Below, one piece after another: positions 5,382-6,637 of a stretch of 6,637 nucleotides of DNA. The stretch spans positions 1 through 6,637 of the forward strand of contig PGYF01000010.1 of NCBI GenBank assembly GCA_002839535.1, written 5' to 3'. Source of the stretch: Nitrospira bacterium HGW-Nitrospira-1. Its GTDB lineage: Bacteria; Nitrospirota; Thermodesulfovibrionia; Thermodesulfovibrionales; UBA6898. The notes below the pieces were generated by a model. It was given only the letters and a program-made list of their open reading frames with translations. It did not search any database and was not told the DNA's origin. Every line of letters begins with the position of its first letter. Within the stretch, counting starts at the first letter, position 1. Position numbers and translations under genes: made by a program.

Positions 5382-6637
5382 ATGATGGGGAGCTTAAAAC
5401 TTAAAGACCTAGTGCAGGCAACCGGCGGCAAGGCGCTCTGCGGGAAATTAGAGAAATTCACGGGTCTTTCGATTGATTCGAGAACTATCCGTGAGGGAGA
5501 ACTCTTTGTGGCCCTGAAGGGTGATCATTTCGACGGGCATGATTTTATCAGCGCTGCGTTGATGACCGGGGCCGGCGCTCTTGTCGGCTCTCCTCCCCAG
5601 AAACTGCCGGAAAACAAAACAGTAATACTGGTGAAGAATACCCTTGCCGCGCTCCAGGACCTGGCGCGTTATCTCCGCTTGAGAATGGTTCTGCCGGTTA
5701 TCGGTGTTACCGGGACAAACGGCAAGACAACCACAAAGGAGCTTATATCCTCGATCTTCGGACAGAGCCGGAAGGCGCTGAAGACAACAGGGAATCTGAA
5801 CAATCACATAGGACTGCCCTTATGCATTTGCAGGATGGACGGCGATGAGGACGTCATGGCGCTTGAGATGGGGTCTAATCAAAGGGGAGATATCAAACAG
5901 CTTTGTGAAATAGCCCTGCCGGATTTTGCGGTTATAACAAATGTGGGGCCCGCTCATCTGGAGGGCTTTGGCAGTCTTGAAGCAATAAGGGACACTGATC
6001 TTGAGATACTTGCCTATGCCAAAGCCGCCTCGGTAAATGCAGACGACGCTTTTTTGCTTGAAGGGATAAAAAATTACCCGGGCAGGCTGATTACCTACGG
6101 CATAAAGAATAATGCGGACGTCTATGCGAAGGATATTATGCTGAAGACCAGGGGCTCGAGTTTCAAGCTCTGCTTTGCGGATAAAAGGGAGATTGCAGTC
6201 AATCTCCGGTTGTCTGGAATAGTGAATATATACAATGCCCTTGCCGCGGCCTCTGTGGCCGATGCGCTTGATACAGAATTAAACGATATAAAAAACGGCC
6301 TTGAATCTTTCGGCGGCGCGCCGATGAGAATGGAGATAAAAGAGATGCTCGGGGCCATTGTAATAAACGATGTCTATAATGCAAATCCTGCTTCCATGGA
6401 GGGAGCCTTAAAAGAGCTCATCAGATTAAAACGGAAACGCACGATAGCAGTGCTTGGCGATATGCTCGAACTCGGCGGCTATCGGGAAGAAGCGCATAAG
6501 AAATTAGTCAGGCTGGCTTCTGATCTGAAGATAGACGTTTTGGTGGCTGTAGGGCCTGAGATGAACAGGGCGGCAGGGGAATTTGAAGGAGTTTGTTATC
6601 AGGCGGAAAATTCAGACAGCGCCCGGTCTGTTTTATT
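5382..6637 (+). CDS. murF: MurF, UDP-MurNAc-pentapeptide synthetase (3' end outside window)
   Basis: MurF ligates D-Ala-D-Ala to UDP-MurNAc-tripeptide, the last cytoplasmic step of the stem peptide. The frame is open for 418 codons to the window edge; E. coli MurF has 452 residues, so only the tail is missing. Motifs: IDSRTIREGELFVALKG (31-47, UDP-binding domain), P-loop GVTGTNGKTTTKE (108-120), TTGNLNNHIGLP (135-146), ALEMGSNQRGDI (160-171), TNVGPAHLEGFGS (186-198), NIYNALAA (282-289), INDVYNANP (328-336) and LGDMLELG (358-365). Position 206 is Asp, where relatives usually have the Lys of AKGE that becomes carbamylated. Two ATGs (5382, 5385) follow AGGGGAG (5375-5381) with very short spacing; the in-frame TGA at 5343 and the lack of other upstream starts favour these. 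It lies 54 bases after murE. Confidence 0.95.
   Translation, partial: MMGSLKLKDLVQATGGKALCGKLEKFTGLSIDSRTIREGELFVALKGDHFDGHDFISAALMTGAGALVGSPPQKLPENKTVILVKNTLAALQDLARYLRLRMVLPVIGVTGTNGKTTTKELISSIFGQSRKALKTTGNLNNHIGLPLCICRMDGDEDVMALEMGSNQRGDIKQLCEIALPDFAVITNVGPAHLEGFGSLEAIRDTDLEILAYAKAASVNADDAFLLEGIKNYPGRLITYGIKNNADVYAKDIMLKTRGSSFKLCFADKREIAVNLRLSGIVNIYNALAAASVADALDTELNDIKNGLESFGGAPMRMEIKEMLGAIVINDVYNANPASMEGALKELIRLKRKRTIAVLGDMLELGGYREEAHKKLVRLASDLKIDVLVAVGPEMNRAAGEFEGVCYQAENSDSARSVL

Noticed and set aside
5448..5807. Minus-strand frame of 119 codons inside murF
   Set aside because: It is antisense to strongly conserved MurF motifs and has no recognisable domain of its own.

Overview
This window holds the 5' half of a dcw (division and cell wall) cluster, all on the + strand, in the classical order mraZ - rsmH - ftsL-like - ftsI - murE - murF. 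The organism is a bacterium with a peptidoglycan wall. The DNPR motif in the MurE C-terminal part points to meso-diaminopimelate as the third stem-peptide residue, and the short FtsI without PASTA domains fits a diderm (Gram-negative-type) cell. The protein style resembles Nitrospirota or Desulfobacterota, but that placement is an impression and was not tested.

Layout. Positions 3-59 may be the tail of an upstream gene, followed by a GC-rich hairpin (69-89). About 240 bases of AT-rich DNA without a recognisable gene follow. A consensus-like sigma-70 promoter (334-360) comes next, then three AGTGG direct repeats at an exact 10-base period (363-387) that look like the MraZ autoregulatory operator, then mraZ (395-847). 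rsmH abuts mraZ. The ftsL-like gene overlaps rsmH by 4 bases (ATGA). A 125-base gap with a long stem-loop (2098-2148) separates ftsL from ftsI. ftsI overlaps murE by 4 bases (ATGA). murE is broken: near 4966-4971 about 30 expected codons, including the DYAHTPD block, are missing and the frame changes. murF starts at 5382 and runs off the window end.

How the genes work together. MraZ represses the cluster's own promoter. RsmH methylates 16S rRNA and is a standard dcw member. The FtsL-like protein and FtsI belong to the septal divisome, FtsI being the transpeptidase. MurE and MurF perform successive ATP-dependent ligations that build UDP-MurNAc-pentapeptide in the cytoplasm.

Nothing here amounts to a wholly new system. 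The points most worth a second look are the disrupted murE, the MraZ operator, the ftsL-ftsI stem-loop and its partial echo at the murE-murF junction, and an Asp in MurF where the family usually has the carbamylated Lys.
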